Assembly (NCBI GenBank): GCA_910585245.1
Contig: CAJUCO010000010.1
Location: forward strand, 3,633-67,632
Source: an uncultured Oscillibacter sp.
Lineage (GTDB): Bacteria; Bacillota; Clostridia; Oscillospirales; Oscillospiraceae
Length of the DNA stretch: 64,000 nt
Reading direction: 5' to 3'
Part shown: in pieces, positions 26,549 to 34,216 of the stretch
Layout of the letters: each line of letters opens with the position of its first letter
Position numbering within the stretch: the first letter of the stretch is position 1
Made by a program: the position numbers and the translations under genes
Notes under the pieces: model-generated
Seen by the model: the letters and a program-made list of their open reading frames with translations, nothing else
Databases searched by the model: none
What the model was told of the DNA's origin: nothing

Positions 26549-26864
26549 CTTCCGCCCAGCAAAAGAACAACACGCCAAAAACAAGCCCCGGCCCCTGAGA
26601 AAACCAGAGGCCGGGGCCGCTGTATGCGCTGTGGTACGCGATGGCTCTTGTTGTGCTCATAGCGGTCCCCCGCCGGGGCGAAACTCCTCACACATTACAT
26701 TTTCGTTATCCCCAAAGGTGCTGTGTGGGATTCTTCCGTAATTATCTGCATTCAAATGACGAAGCGCGTGGCTTGGGCCACGCGCTCCGCCTGTTACGCC
26801 AAAGGTATTTGGTACTTACCGCAAGAGAAGTCCCCACATCATCGCCGCTTCCTCTTTCGATGGG
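26549..26864. other. convergent intergenic region after the DAACS symporter
   Basis: It contains the hairpin at 26585-26618 and a second perfect one (AGCGCGTGGC 26763-26772 with GCCACGCGCT 26777-26786). No gene is supported. The second hairpin has no T-run. Confidence 0.5.
26585..26618 (-). terminator. hairpin terminator shared by convergent genes
   Basis: GCCCCGG and CCGGGGC arms (26585-26591 and 26612-26618, with further pairing inside) form a stem. On the reverse strand it is followed by TTGTTTTTGG, so it best serves the leftward XRE operon and may also end the symporter transcript. Confidence 0.6.
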
Positions 26865-27134
26865 CTATGTGTCCATGATCTCCCCAGCAATGAAATCGGA
26901 GACCACATCCACGAGTTGCTCCGGGGAAAGCTGCAAGTCCGTGCACCTTTCCGCCAGACGCGAGACGGCCTCTCGATTATCAGAAAACGCGGCGACAATC
27001 GCCACCGTCGTCCACGCCCCGCTCAGCTTTTCCCTGCCAAGGATACCATAAGAGCTGTTTGAATCTACAGACGTCATCTGGTATACCTCGTAACGATATG
27101 CACGGCTGGAGAAATATTCATCGTTTACGCTCAT
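26865..27134 (-). CDS. small conserved hypothetical protein (DUF6514-like)
   Basis: The protein has 89 residues, soluble, with no membrane segment. It contains SSYGILGREKLSGAWTTVAIV, then a helical C-terminus with REAVSRLAERCTDLQLSPEQLVDVVSDFI. This pattern, a short beta-sheet followed by a C-terminal helix counting residues out to a final VVEDFI-like end, resembles small clostridial proteins of the DUF6514 type; I hold that only loosely. It lies directly downstream of the XRE regulator, 20 bases after its stop, and is probably co-transcribed. ATG at 27134 follows GAAAGGA. Function is unknown. Confidence 0.6.
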   Translation of the reverse strand: MSVNDEYFSSRAYRYEVYQMTSVDSNSSYGILGREKLSGAWTTVAIVAAFSDNREAVSRLAERCTDLQLSPEQLVDVVSDFIAGEIMDT

Positions 27135-27154
27135 TGCAAAAATTCCTTTCTCCG

Positions 27155-27469
27155 TCAAACCATTTCCGGGGTTTTGGAGCCGGATTCCTGAAGCTCCCTG
27201 TCCTTGGCATAGGCTTCTTCAATCTCGACCCAGAATTGAATGGCCTCCTCATCGCTAAATTCCAACGCCCTCAGCAGCTTGAATATGGTGGAGGGTAAGG
27301 GCAGATGCTCATGGCACTCCATTTGCTGAATACAATTGCGGGTAAGTCCGGCTTTGCTGGCCAAGGCGGTCTGCGAAATCTTCAGCTCCTTTCTTCTGCG
27401 GACCAGCTTTTCCTCCAGGAACTTGCTCACGTTCGGGAACTCTCTGTACGCGCTTCTTGATTTTGGCAT
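27155..27469 (-). CDS. XRE-family helix-turn-helix regulator
   Basis: The protein has 104 residues. A Cro/C1-type helix-turn-helix lies at about 15-70: LVRRRKELKISQTALASKAG, then LTRNCIQQMECHEHLPLPST, then a conserved closing helix. The C-terminus is acidic. ATG at 27469 follows AGGAGG by 8 bases; longer in-frame starts lack a ribosome site. It is divergent from the hydrolase operon, with an 18-bp palindrome between them that could be its operator. It may control both directions. Confidence 0.85.
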   Translation of the reverse strand: MPKSRSAYREFPNVSKFLEEKLVRRRKELKISQTALASKAGLTRNCIQQMECHEHLPLPSTIFKLLRALEFSDEEAIQFWVEIEEAYAKDRELQESGSKTPEMV

Positions 27470-27517
27470 ACTCAGCACCTCCTGCCTAAAAGGATATAGG
27501 AATCTTTTGGAAATGTC

Positions 27518-27535
27518 TGCCAATTCCTATTGGCA
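27518..27535. promoter_or_regulatory. palindromic candidate operator between XRE gene and hydrolase operon
   Basis: TGCCAATTCCTATTGGCA has perfect 6-bp arms (TGCCAA/TTGGCA) around a 6-bp centre. It lies about 50 bases upstream of the XRE start and 110 bases upstream of the hydrolase start. A second partial dyad (CGAAATTT near 27548 with AAATTTCG near 27579) lies between it and the hydrolase gene. Binding by the XRE protein is inference. Confidence 0.4.
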
Positions 27536-27642
27536 TTGCAGAAAATGTCGAAATTTGCCGCCGGCTTCCCCACCGCAAAAATTTCGTTTCCCAAATCGGA
27601 AAGAACATGATATACTATAAAAAATTGTGATCAGGAGCGGAT

Positions 27643-28572
27643 ATGGCAATCAGTAAAGCAATGCGGGCAGCGTTGGGGCTGCTGTCCTACCCGGAGATTG
27701 ATGTAAAAAAGACCTACTTGGTGGAACGCGAAATCCAAAAGCTCCTTTCTCGCCGGTCGAAGAATCCTTCCCTTTACCGTACATGGGAACATCCAATCCC
27801 ATGTGGCGTGCGCAATGTTCCGGCACGAATCTTTACGCCCGCCGGTCCCTGCAAAGCGCTGCTGCTCTTTTTTCACGGTGGCGGCTGGGTCACGGGCACG
27901 GTGGACAGTTACGACGGTGTGTGTTCCGATATGGCCGCGATGACCGGCTGCACGGTGGTGTCGGTGGATTACCGCCTCGCGCCGGAGCACCGCTTCCCCG
28001 CCGCGCCGGAGGACTGCTACGCGGCCGCCCGGGAGGTGTTCCGCTGCGCCGGACTGCTGGGCGTCCGGCAGGAGGACATTGTCCTGACCGGCGACAGCGC
28101 TGGGGGGAATCTGGCCGCCGCCGTCTCCTTGATGGCCCGGGACCGGGGAGAATTCCGTCCCCACCGGCAGATCTTGATTTATCCGGCCTTGAGCGGCGAC
28201 CATTCGGAAAATTCCCCGTATCCCTCTGTAAGGGAAAACGGAGCCGGTTACCTGCTGACCTCCCGGCGGGTCCAGGACTACCTGGAGCTCTACCGATCGT
28301 CAGACAGCGATCTGACAAATCCGTATTTCGCTCCGCTAAACGCCGCCAGTTTCTCGGACCTGCCGGATACGCTGCTGATCACCGCGGAGTATTGCCTGCT
28401 GCGGGACGAAGGCGAGGCCTATGGGAAACGGCTACAGGAGGCGGGCGGGCGCGTGGAGATACACCGAATCCCGGATGCCCTCCACGGCTATTTTTCTCTT
28501 CCGGTCCGCTTCGCCCAGGTGCGGCGGACCTATGAGATCATAAACCGTTTTTTGGAGGGGTCCCATGACTAA
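27643..28572 (+). CDS. alpha/beta hydrolase, hormone-sensitive lipase group, with altered catalytic site
   Basis: The protein has 309 residues. The oxyanion motif HGGGW is at 78-82, the nucleophile elbow GDSAGG at 150-155 (Ser152) and the catalytic histidine at 281 (DALHGYF). The usual third member of the triad, the first aspartate of the family motif EYDPLRDEG, is replaced: the sequence reads EYCLLRDEG, with Cys251. The downstream aspartate of RDEG is kept. Enzyme activity may thus be altered or use another acid. It is the first gene of a tight three-gene operon, overlapping the next gene by 8 bases. It may act as an esterase or as a transacylase partner to the following acyltransferase-like protein. 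Confidence 0.85.
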   Translation: MAISKAMRAALGLLSYPEIDVKKTYLVEREIQKLLSRRSKNPSLYRTWEHPIPCGVRNVPARIFTPAGPCKALLLFFHGGGWVTGTVDSYDGVCSDMAAMTGCTVVSVDYRLAPEHRFPAAPEDCYAAAREVFRCAGLLGVRQEDIVLTGDSAGGNLAAAVSLMARDRGEFRPHRQILIYPALSGDHSENSPYPSVRENGAGYLLTSRRVQDYLELYRSSDSDLTNPYFAPLNAASFSDLPDTLLITAEYCLLRDEGEAYGKRLQEAGGRVEIHRIPDALHGYFSLPVRFAQVRRTYEIINRFLEGSHD

Positions 28573-29839
28573 AAGAGGCGCGCCGTCTTGGTGGACACTG
28601 GATAATGCAGCAAAAATCTTTCCATCCACCAGTTCTTCGTATGATTCCAAAGTGTTCCGCTTTGTCTGTGAACTGCATGAACCGATAGACCCTCAGCTTT
28701 TGCAGGCCGCTCTTGACAAGACGGTCCAGCGGTTTCCGATCTACCGTGCCGTAATAAAAAAAGGCTGGTTCTGGTACTACCTGGAAGACAGCGCACTCCC
28801 TATTCAGGTACGCCCCGAGAGCCTGCCGCCCTGCTTCCCAATCTACCCCTCCACCCGCCGCAGTTTGCTCTTTCGCGTTCTTTATTACCGCAACCGAATT
28901 AGCCTGGAGGTTTATCACGCCCTGACAGACGGCTCCGGCGCGCTGAATTTTTTGTGCACCCTGGTCTATGAGTATCTGCTTCTACGCTGTCCGGACAAGC
29001 TCTCCCAGTCTGTTCCTGCCCTGCCCTATGATGCCTCCCGGTTCCAACGGCACACGGACAGCTTTCAAACCTACTATGAAAAGCCAACAGGAACTTTCAT
29101 AAAGCGTTCCCCCGCCGCCTATCAAATCCGGGGAGAACGCCTGCCAAGGAAGCATCTCGCCATTTTAGAGGGGCGGATGCTGCTGGAAAAAGCCCTGGCC
29201 TGTGCAAAGGCCAGGGGCGTCACGCTGACAGAATTGATGGTGGCGGTTCTCCTTTGGGCTATCCACGCGGGAATGCGGGTGCGGGACCGCAAAAAGCCGG
29301 TGGTCGTCACGGTTCCTGTGAATCTTCGGAACTACTTCCCCTCGGAATCCGCCCGGAACTTTTTTGCAACCACGAATGTCAGTTATGATTTCAGCAAGGG
29401 GGAGGACAGCCTGGAGGCCGTTTTGAAGGCGGTGCGGCAGAGCTTCCGGGAAAATCTGACCGAGGAGCGGATGCGGGCGCACATGAACGCCTTGTGCGCC
29501 CTGGAACACAATGTCCCCCTCCGTCTGGTGCCGCTCCCGGTAAAGGACATCATCCTTTGGGTGGCCAACCGGCTGGCCAAACGCGGCGTAACAACATCCT
29601 TTTCCAATGTGGGAAAGGTGTCCATGCCGGAAGAGATGGAGAAGCTCATCCATTTGTTTAGCGTCTTTACCAGCGCCGGAATGCCGCAGGCCTGCGCCTG
29701 TTCCTTTGGCGGGCAGTACGTCGTCAGCTTTGCCAGCCCCTACCGGACCCGGGAGACAGAGCGCGTGTTCTTCCGGGAGCTGGCGCGGATGGGGCTGGAT
29801 GTCGTATTGACCACAAATTTAACGCCGGGGAGGGAGTAA
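28565..29839 (+). CDS. condensation/alcohol acetyltransferase-like acyltransferase
   Basis: The protein has 424 residues. It shows the HxxxDG active-site motif as HALTDG at 118-123, the hallmark of the chloramphenicol-acetyltransferase-like superfamily (condensation domains, alcohol acetyltransferases, wax ester synthases). A second conserved block, VVVTVPVNLRNYFPSESARNF, corresponds to the structural DFGWG-like region around residue 250. No membrane segment is present. It overlaps the hydrolase gene by 8 bases and ends two bases before the next start. It could transfer an acyl chain from CoA or carrier protein to an alcohol or amine. The natural substrate is unknown. Confidence 0.75.
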   Translation: MTKRGAPSWWTLDNAAKIFPSTSSSYDSKVFRFVCELHEPIDPQLLQAALDKTVQRFPIYRAVIKKGWFWYYLEDSALPIQVRPESLPPCFPIYPSTRRSLLFRVLYYRNRISLEVYHALTDGSGALNFLCTLVYEYLLLRCPDKLSQSVPALPYDASRFQRHTDSFQTYYEKPTGTFIKRSPAAYQIRGERLPRKHLAILEGRMLLEKALACAKARGVTLTELMVAVLLWAIHAGMRVRDRKKPVVVTVPVNLRNYFPSESARNFFATTNVSYDFSKGEDSLEAVLKAVRQSFRENLTEERMRAHMNALCALEHNVPLRLVPLPVKDIILWVANRLAKRGVTTSFSNVGKVSMPEEMEKLIHLFSVFTSAGMPQACACSFGGQYVVSFASPYRTRETERVFFRELARMGLDVVLTTNLTPGRE

Positions 29840-29841
29840 CC

Positions 29842-30501
29842 ATGCTGCACTGTGAAAAATGCGGCGTATCTCTGGCCGGTTCCCTGGACCTCTGCCCGCT
29901 CTGCCAGGGCGTTTTGACCGGGGCGCCGGAGGAGGACGTCTACCCGGTTCTTCCGGAAGAGAACCATTTTCATTGGTTAACCGCCAGACTGGCCGGGTTT
30001 TTTTCGGTGTCTGTCCTCGCCGTGTGTGCCGCCGTCAACTACTGCTTTCCGGCGGGGGGCTTGTGGTTTTTGTTTGTGGCGGCGGGACTTGCCAGCGCAT
30101 GGCTTTTGATCGGGGTCGCGCTGTGGAAGCGGCGCAACCCTATGAAGGCCATTGTCTGGCTGCTGGCGGTGATGTCAATTCTGGCGCTGGTATGGGACTG
30201 GCGCACCGGCTTTAAGAGCTGGTCCGTCAATTTTGTGCTGCCTTGCCTCATTCCCTGTATGCAGATCGCCGTAGTTGTGGCGGCGCGGCTTCTGCGGCTG
30301 CGGCCCGCTGATTACCTGCACTACTTATGTGTTTGCATCCTCGCGGGGTTTCTCCCGCTGATTCTGCTGCTTGGCGGCAGGCTGTGGATGCCCTATCCCT
30401 CGGTGGTGTGCGTGGGAGTTAGCGCCGTTGCCCTGTCGGCGCTGGTTCTTTTCCGGGGAACCGCCCTGAAGGAGGAGCTGATCCGGAGGATACATTTGTA
30501 A
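29842..30501 (+). CDS. zinc-ribbon membrane protein (DUF6320-like)
   Basis: The protein has 219 residues. A four-cysteine zinc ribbon lies at the N-terminus (C4, C7, C18, C21), then about six membrane helices from residue 47 on. DUF6320-type proteins combine exactly such a ribbon with a polytopic membrane domain; the name is used loosely here. It is the last gene of the hydrolase/acyltransferase operon, so the product of the acyltransferase may be a lipid or act at the membrane. The role is unknown. Confidence 0.7.
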   Translation: MLHCEKCGVSLAGSLDLCPLCQGVLTGAPEEDVYPVLPEENHFHWLTARLAGFFSVSVLAVCAAVNYCFPAGGLWFLFVAAGLASAWLLIGVALWKRRNPMKAIVWLLAVMSILALVWDWRTGFKSWSVNFVLPCLIPCMQIAVVVAARLLRLRPADYLHYLCVCILAGFLPLILLLGGRLWMPYPSVVCVGVSAVALSALVLFRGTALKEELIRRIHL

Positions 30502-31139
30502 TGCGGCGGATTTGGAGCCTGCATAATTCGTTTGCCAGAGTGAGCAAGAGGCTTGACGGTGTCCGGCTGCTCCTGTCGCTTTGCTTCCAAGAGGGTCCCT
30601 TCCGGCGGCCCTGGGGAATCGTGTTTCCTAAGATTGGGAATCTCTCTCTTTCCGCTGCCAAGACGCCGCCGCTGTCCGCGAGATGGCCTCCGTTTTAGGA
30701 AAAATCTTTAGAGCCGCCGAGATGAGATACACTTGAGGGCCACCTGTAAATCTACAAGCAATGAACGATTCCTCCAAAGAGGCTTTCGTCATGAAGGCAA
30801 CGCATACCAATTCCGCCACCTAGTGCTAACAATCCATAAAGACAGCGGGCTGGATAGAATACATCCGGACAAACTCTCTAAGCGCAAAGACCCATCCAAT
30901 ATAAGCAGGCCCTCTCTGGCGCACATCACAAAACCATGCGGGCGGTTTTATACAAACCATATAAAACGAGCATGAAAAGCCAGACAAGTTTCTACAGCTA
31001 AGCCAATAACCAGACAACTTTATTTGCTTTCTTTAGAAAGCTGTTGAATCAAAAAAGACTTTGTGTTACATTTTCATTATACAGATGTTGGAAAATAACC
31101 CGGACCACGTCTGATACATAACGGAAAAGGAGCAAGATT
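30502..31139. other. 640-base region between the DUF6320-like gene and the TctC gene
   Basis: No gene is supported. The part after about 30730 is A+T-rich. A reverse-strand fragment at 30801-30830 reads GGTGGCGGAATTGGTATGCG, which recalls the 5' part of tRNA-Leu, but the rest of a cloverleaf is missing. Two similar short segments (CCAGACAAGTTT near 30977 and CCAGACAACTTT near 31010) form a short direct repeat before the TctC gene. No confident promoter was picked. Confidence 0.4.
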
Positions 31140-32102
31140 ATGAAAAGAAGAATCCTTAGCATCGCATTGCTTGCCGCCATGTGCGCAGCTCTGCTGGCTG
31201 GCTGCGGCCAGAAGTCCGCAACATGGAAGGTTACCTGTCCCTGGGCCCCCTCCGGCGTGGCCGCCATGGTAAGCCAGCAGGCGGCGACCAAATCCACCAG
31301 CTACTCCGACTCCATCACCCTGGTGGCCGAAGCCATCAAGGGAGACGCCGCCACCGTGAACACCTGGGTGGCCGACACCAAGGCCAACGACACCCAGCTG
31401 GTCTTCGTGGGCGAGGGCCTGCTGTCCATCACCTCCATTCTGGACCCGGCCAAAATGCAGTTTGGTTATGAGGACTTTGTATTTGTGGAGAACCTGTATT
31501 CCTCCATCTTCGTTCTCTCCGCCGACGCCAAGCTGAATATTAACAATGTGGCAGATCTGGAAGCCTATGTCCAGCAGGGAGCGGAAATCAGTGTGGCCGT
31601 CAACGGCGCTACCGGCTCCGAGGCGTTCCTGGCTGCGTCCTTGTTCGGCGCCATGGGCGCGGGAGATAAGCTGAAGCTGACGCCCTATCAGTCCGCCGCT
31701 GAGGCCGCTCAGGCCGTGGCCCGGGGCGAGACTCAGTTCGCCGTCTCCCACCAGTCTCAGATTCTGGAGACCTACCAGCAAAAGGGCGTAACTGTTGTCT
31801 GCGCCTTTGATGAGGGCAACATTGAAAACGGCCCCTTTGCCGGTGTTGAAGGCGTGGGCCAGCACGGCTACCCCTATTTCCGCAACCGCTGCTTTGTCAT
31901 GGCACGGGCCGGCACCGATGAGAAGAAGGTCGCCGAGCTGAAAGAGCTGTACGGCAAGATTCTGGCGGACGCGGAGGTCGTGGAGTGGCTTCAGGACACC
32001 ATGCTGCTGGAAGTGGACACCATGTCTGTGGCGGACGTGGAGGCCCATGTGGAAAACGTGAAGAGCATCGTCAACGAGTATAAGGACATCGTCGCGGGCT
32101 GA
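31140..32102 (+). CDS. tripartite tricarboxylate transporter substrate-binding lipoprotein (TctC type)
   Basis: The protein has 320 residues. The signal peptide ends with LLAGC (lipid-carrying Cys22), followed by a TctC/Bug fold: WKVTCPWAPSGVAAMVSQQA near the start aligns to the family ligand-binding loop, then ATGSEAFLAASLFGAMGAGDKL in the middle. It binds an organic anion outside the membrane for the TctAB permease encoded next. A partial terminator follows it, the usual way to make more binding protein than permease. The neighbouring sulfatase suggests the ligand may be a sulfated carboxylate. Confidence 0.88.
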   Translation: MKRRILSIALLAAMCAALLAGCGQKSATWKVTCPWAPSGVAAMVSQQAATKSTSYSDSITLVAEAIKGDAATVNTWVADTKANDTQLVFVGEGLLSITSILDPAKMQFGYEDFVFVENLYSSIFVLSADAKLNINNVADLEAYVQQGAEISVAVNGATGSEAFLAASLFGAMGAGDKLKLTPYQSAAEAAQAVARGETQFAVSHQSQILETYQQKGVTVVCAFDEGNIENGPFAGVEGVGQHGYPYFRNRCFVMARAGTDEKKVAELKELYGKILADAEVVEWLQDTMLLEVDTMSVADVEAHVENVKSIVNEYKDIVAG

Positions 32103-32119
32103 CCGCAAGCATTCATACA

Positions 32120-32165
32120 GGGGAATGGGATAGGGCAGAAGTCCCACCCATTCCCCTCTTTATTT
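32120..32165 (+). terminator. intra-operon partial terminator after tctC
   Basis: AGGGGAATGGG (32120-32130) and CCCATTCCCCT (32148-32158) form an 11-bp stem followed by CTTTATTTCC. It lies in the gap between the tctC- and tctB-type genes. Confidence 0.7.
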
Positions 32166-32190
32166 CCTAAATTCTGAAAGGAGGACTCCT

Positions 32191-32706
32191 ATGAAACAAT
32201 GGGTAGAGCAGTTCAACGGCCGCATGGACGCCTGGGGCCGGAAGCTGCACGAAAAAGAAATCCGCATCCCCATTGATCTGGTTACTGGTTTCGTGTTTGC
32301 GCTCTTTGCCCTGATAATTCTGCTGGTTATGCCGGACCAGGTGGCGGTTTCTGAAAAGGATGTGGTCAACGGCCGGGCGTTTCCCACTCTGCTGATGACG
32401 GTCATGCTTTTGTGCTGCGCCATGCTGATTGGCAAGGAACTCTATAAGCTGGCCACAAAGCAGCCCTTGAATTGGAAGGTCATCAACCTTCAGGTGGAGG
32501 CCAAGGCGCTGGCAATCCTGGGTATTCTGCTGGGCACCTATTTTCTCAGCAAGTGGACCGGCCTGTTTGTGGTAGGCGCGATTTTTTGCAGCCTGGGCTT
32601 CCTGCTCTATTTCCGGTGCCGTAAGAAATCCTACTACGTCATTACCCTGGTCATTGCGGTAGCCATCTGGGCGGCCTTCCGCTTTGCCCTGGGCGTGAAC
32701 TTTTAA
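32191..32706 (+). CDS. tripartite tricarboxylate transporter small membrane subunit (TctB type)
   Basis: The protein has 171 residues and four membrane helices (about 31-50, 65-82, 105-122 and 130-165), matching the TctB layout. The family is poorly conserved, but size, topology and position between the binding protein and the large subunit make the call strong. ATG at 32191 follows AAAGGAGG. It forms the small subunit of the membrane complex. Confidence 0.88.
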   Translation: MKQWVEQFNGRMDAWGRKLHEKEIRIPIDLVTGFVFALFALIILLVMPDQVAVSEKDVVNGRAFPTLLMTVMLLCCAMLIGKELYKLATKQPLNWKVINLQVEAKALAILGILLGTYFLSKWTGLFVVGAIFCSLGFLLYFRCRKKSYYVITLVIAVAIWAAFRFALGVNF

Positions 32707-32717
32707 GGAGGGGGATT

Positions 32718-34214
32718 ATGTTACAATACATTGCCCCGGCCACCGGGTTGTTGTTTACGCTGGAAAACATCCTGTGGATTAACATCGGCGTGTTTATCGG
32801 CTCGGTTTTCGCGGCTATCCCTGGGCTAAGCGTCATCCTGTGCGTGATTTTGTTCCTGCCGGTCACCTATTCCATGACCGCCATTCCCGGCATGATGTTC
32901 CTGCTCGGTATTTACTGCGCCGGGGGCTATGGCGGCAGCGTCTCCGCTATCCTCATCAACACCCCCGGCACCCCTCACGCGGCGGCCACCATGCTGGACG
33001 GGCACCCCCTGTCGGAGCAGGGCCGGACCAAGGCCGCGCTGAAAATCGCCCTGTACGCCTCCACCTTCGGCGGAATCTTCTCCGCCTTGATGCTGCTGTT
33101 TTTGGGGCCCCAGGTGGCTCGGGTGGCCGCCCAGCTGGGCACCGCGGAGTACTTCATGGTCTGCGTCTTTGGACTGACCATCATTGCCGGTGTGTCGGGC
33201 AAGAGCATGATCAAGGGGCTGATTTCCGCCTGTCTGGGACTGCTCATCTCCTGCGTGGGCTCCGACCCCATGACCAGCTATGACCGCTTCACCTTCGGCG
33301 TTTCCCGGCTGTACTTAGGCCTGGACCTGGCGGTTTGCCTCATCGGCCTCTTCGCTTTGGTGGAGATCATGTCCAAGGCGGAGAAACGGCTGGACCGCCT
33401 GAATCTGGACACCACCCAAATCAAAGATGACGGCATCATCACCAAGGCGGAATACAAGCGCATGGCCCGTCCGGTGCTGCTGTCCTCCATCATCGGCGTA
33501 ATGGTGGGCATCATCCCCGGCACCGGGGCTTCGGAGGCCTCCTGGTTCAGCTACAACACCGCCAAAAATATGTCCAAGCACCCGGAGGAGTTCGGGCACG
33601 GCTCCGTAGAAGGGATTGCCGCCGCCGAGTCGGCCAACAACGCCGTTACCGGCGCGACTTTGATTCCTCTGCTCACCTTGGGAATTCCCGGAGACGGCAC
33701 CGTGGCGATTATGCTTTCCGCCCTGATGATCAACGGCCTGAATCCCGGGCTCAGCCTCTTTACCACCCAAGGGGACATCATGTATGCCATCATGTTGGGG
33801 TTGATCCTGGTGAATGTCTTTATGCTTCTCCAGGGGAAATTCCTCACCACCCTCTTTGCCAAGGTGGTGTCCATTCCCCAGGAAATCCTCACCCCCATCA
33901 TCGTCATCTTCTGCTTTGCGGGGGCCTATTCCGTAAATGAGAATTTCTTTGATGTGGGCGTGGCCCTGGTGTTTGGTATGCTGGCCTGGGTTCTGCGAAA
34001 GCTGGAGCTTCCCCCGGTGCCCATCCTCCTGGGGTTGGTGCTGGGCAGCATGACGGAGACAAATTTCCGCAGGGCCCTTCTGATCTCCGACGGAAATCCC
34101 AAGATCTTTTTCAGCAGCGTGTACTGCATCATTTTCCTGGTCCTCATCCTGCTGGCGGTGGGCACCATCGTCCGGGGCAAGATGAAGGAACGAAACGCCC
34201 AGAAGGAGGACTGA
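32718..34214 (+). CDS. tripartite tricarboxylate transporter large permease (TctA type)
   Basis: The protein has 498 residues and about 12 membrane helices. Family motifs are clear: GIYCAGGYGGSVSAILINTPG at about 65-85, MVGIIPGTGASEASWFSY near 260, and LTLGIPGDGTVAIML near 325. This is the ion-coupled translocation subunit. It begins 11 bases after the TctB gene and ends two bases before the sulfatase start, so transporter and sulfatase are one transcript. Confidence 0.95.
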   Translation: MLQYIAPATGLLFTLENILWINIGVFIGSVFAAIPGLSVILCVILFLPVTYSMTAIPGMMFLLGIYCAGGYGGSVSAILINTPGTPHAAATMLDGHPLSEQGRTKAALKIALYASTFGGIFSALMLLFLGPQVARVAAQLGTAEYFMVCVFGLTIIAGVSGKSMIKGLISACLGLLISCVGSDPMTSYDRFTFGVSRLYLGLDLAVCLIGLFALVEIMSKAEKRLDRLNLDTTQIKDDGIITKAEYKRMARPVLLSSIIGVMVGIIPGTGASEASWFSYNTAKNMSKHPEEFGHGSVEGIAAAESANNAVTGATLIPLLTLGIPGDGTVAIMLSALMINGLNPGLSLFTTQGDIMYAIMLGLILVNVFMLLQGKFLTTLFAKVVSIPQEILTPIIVIFCFAGAYSVNENFFDVGVALVFGMLAWVLRKLELPPVPILLGLVLGSMTETNFRRALLISDGNPKIFFSSVYCIIFLVLILLAVGTIVRGKMKERNAQKED

Positions 34215-34216
34215 CC

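Noticed and set aside
30801..30830. tRNA-Leu-like fragment on the reverse strand (GGTGGCGGAATTGGTATGCG)
   Set aside because: Only a D-arm-like part resembles tRNA; no acceptor stem, anticodon arm or T-arm could be paired around it.
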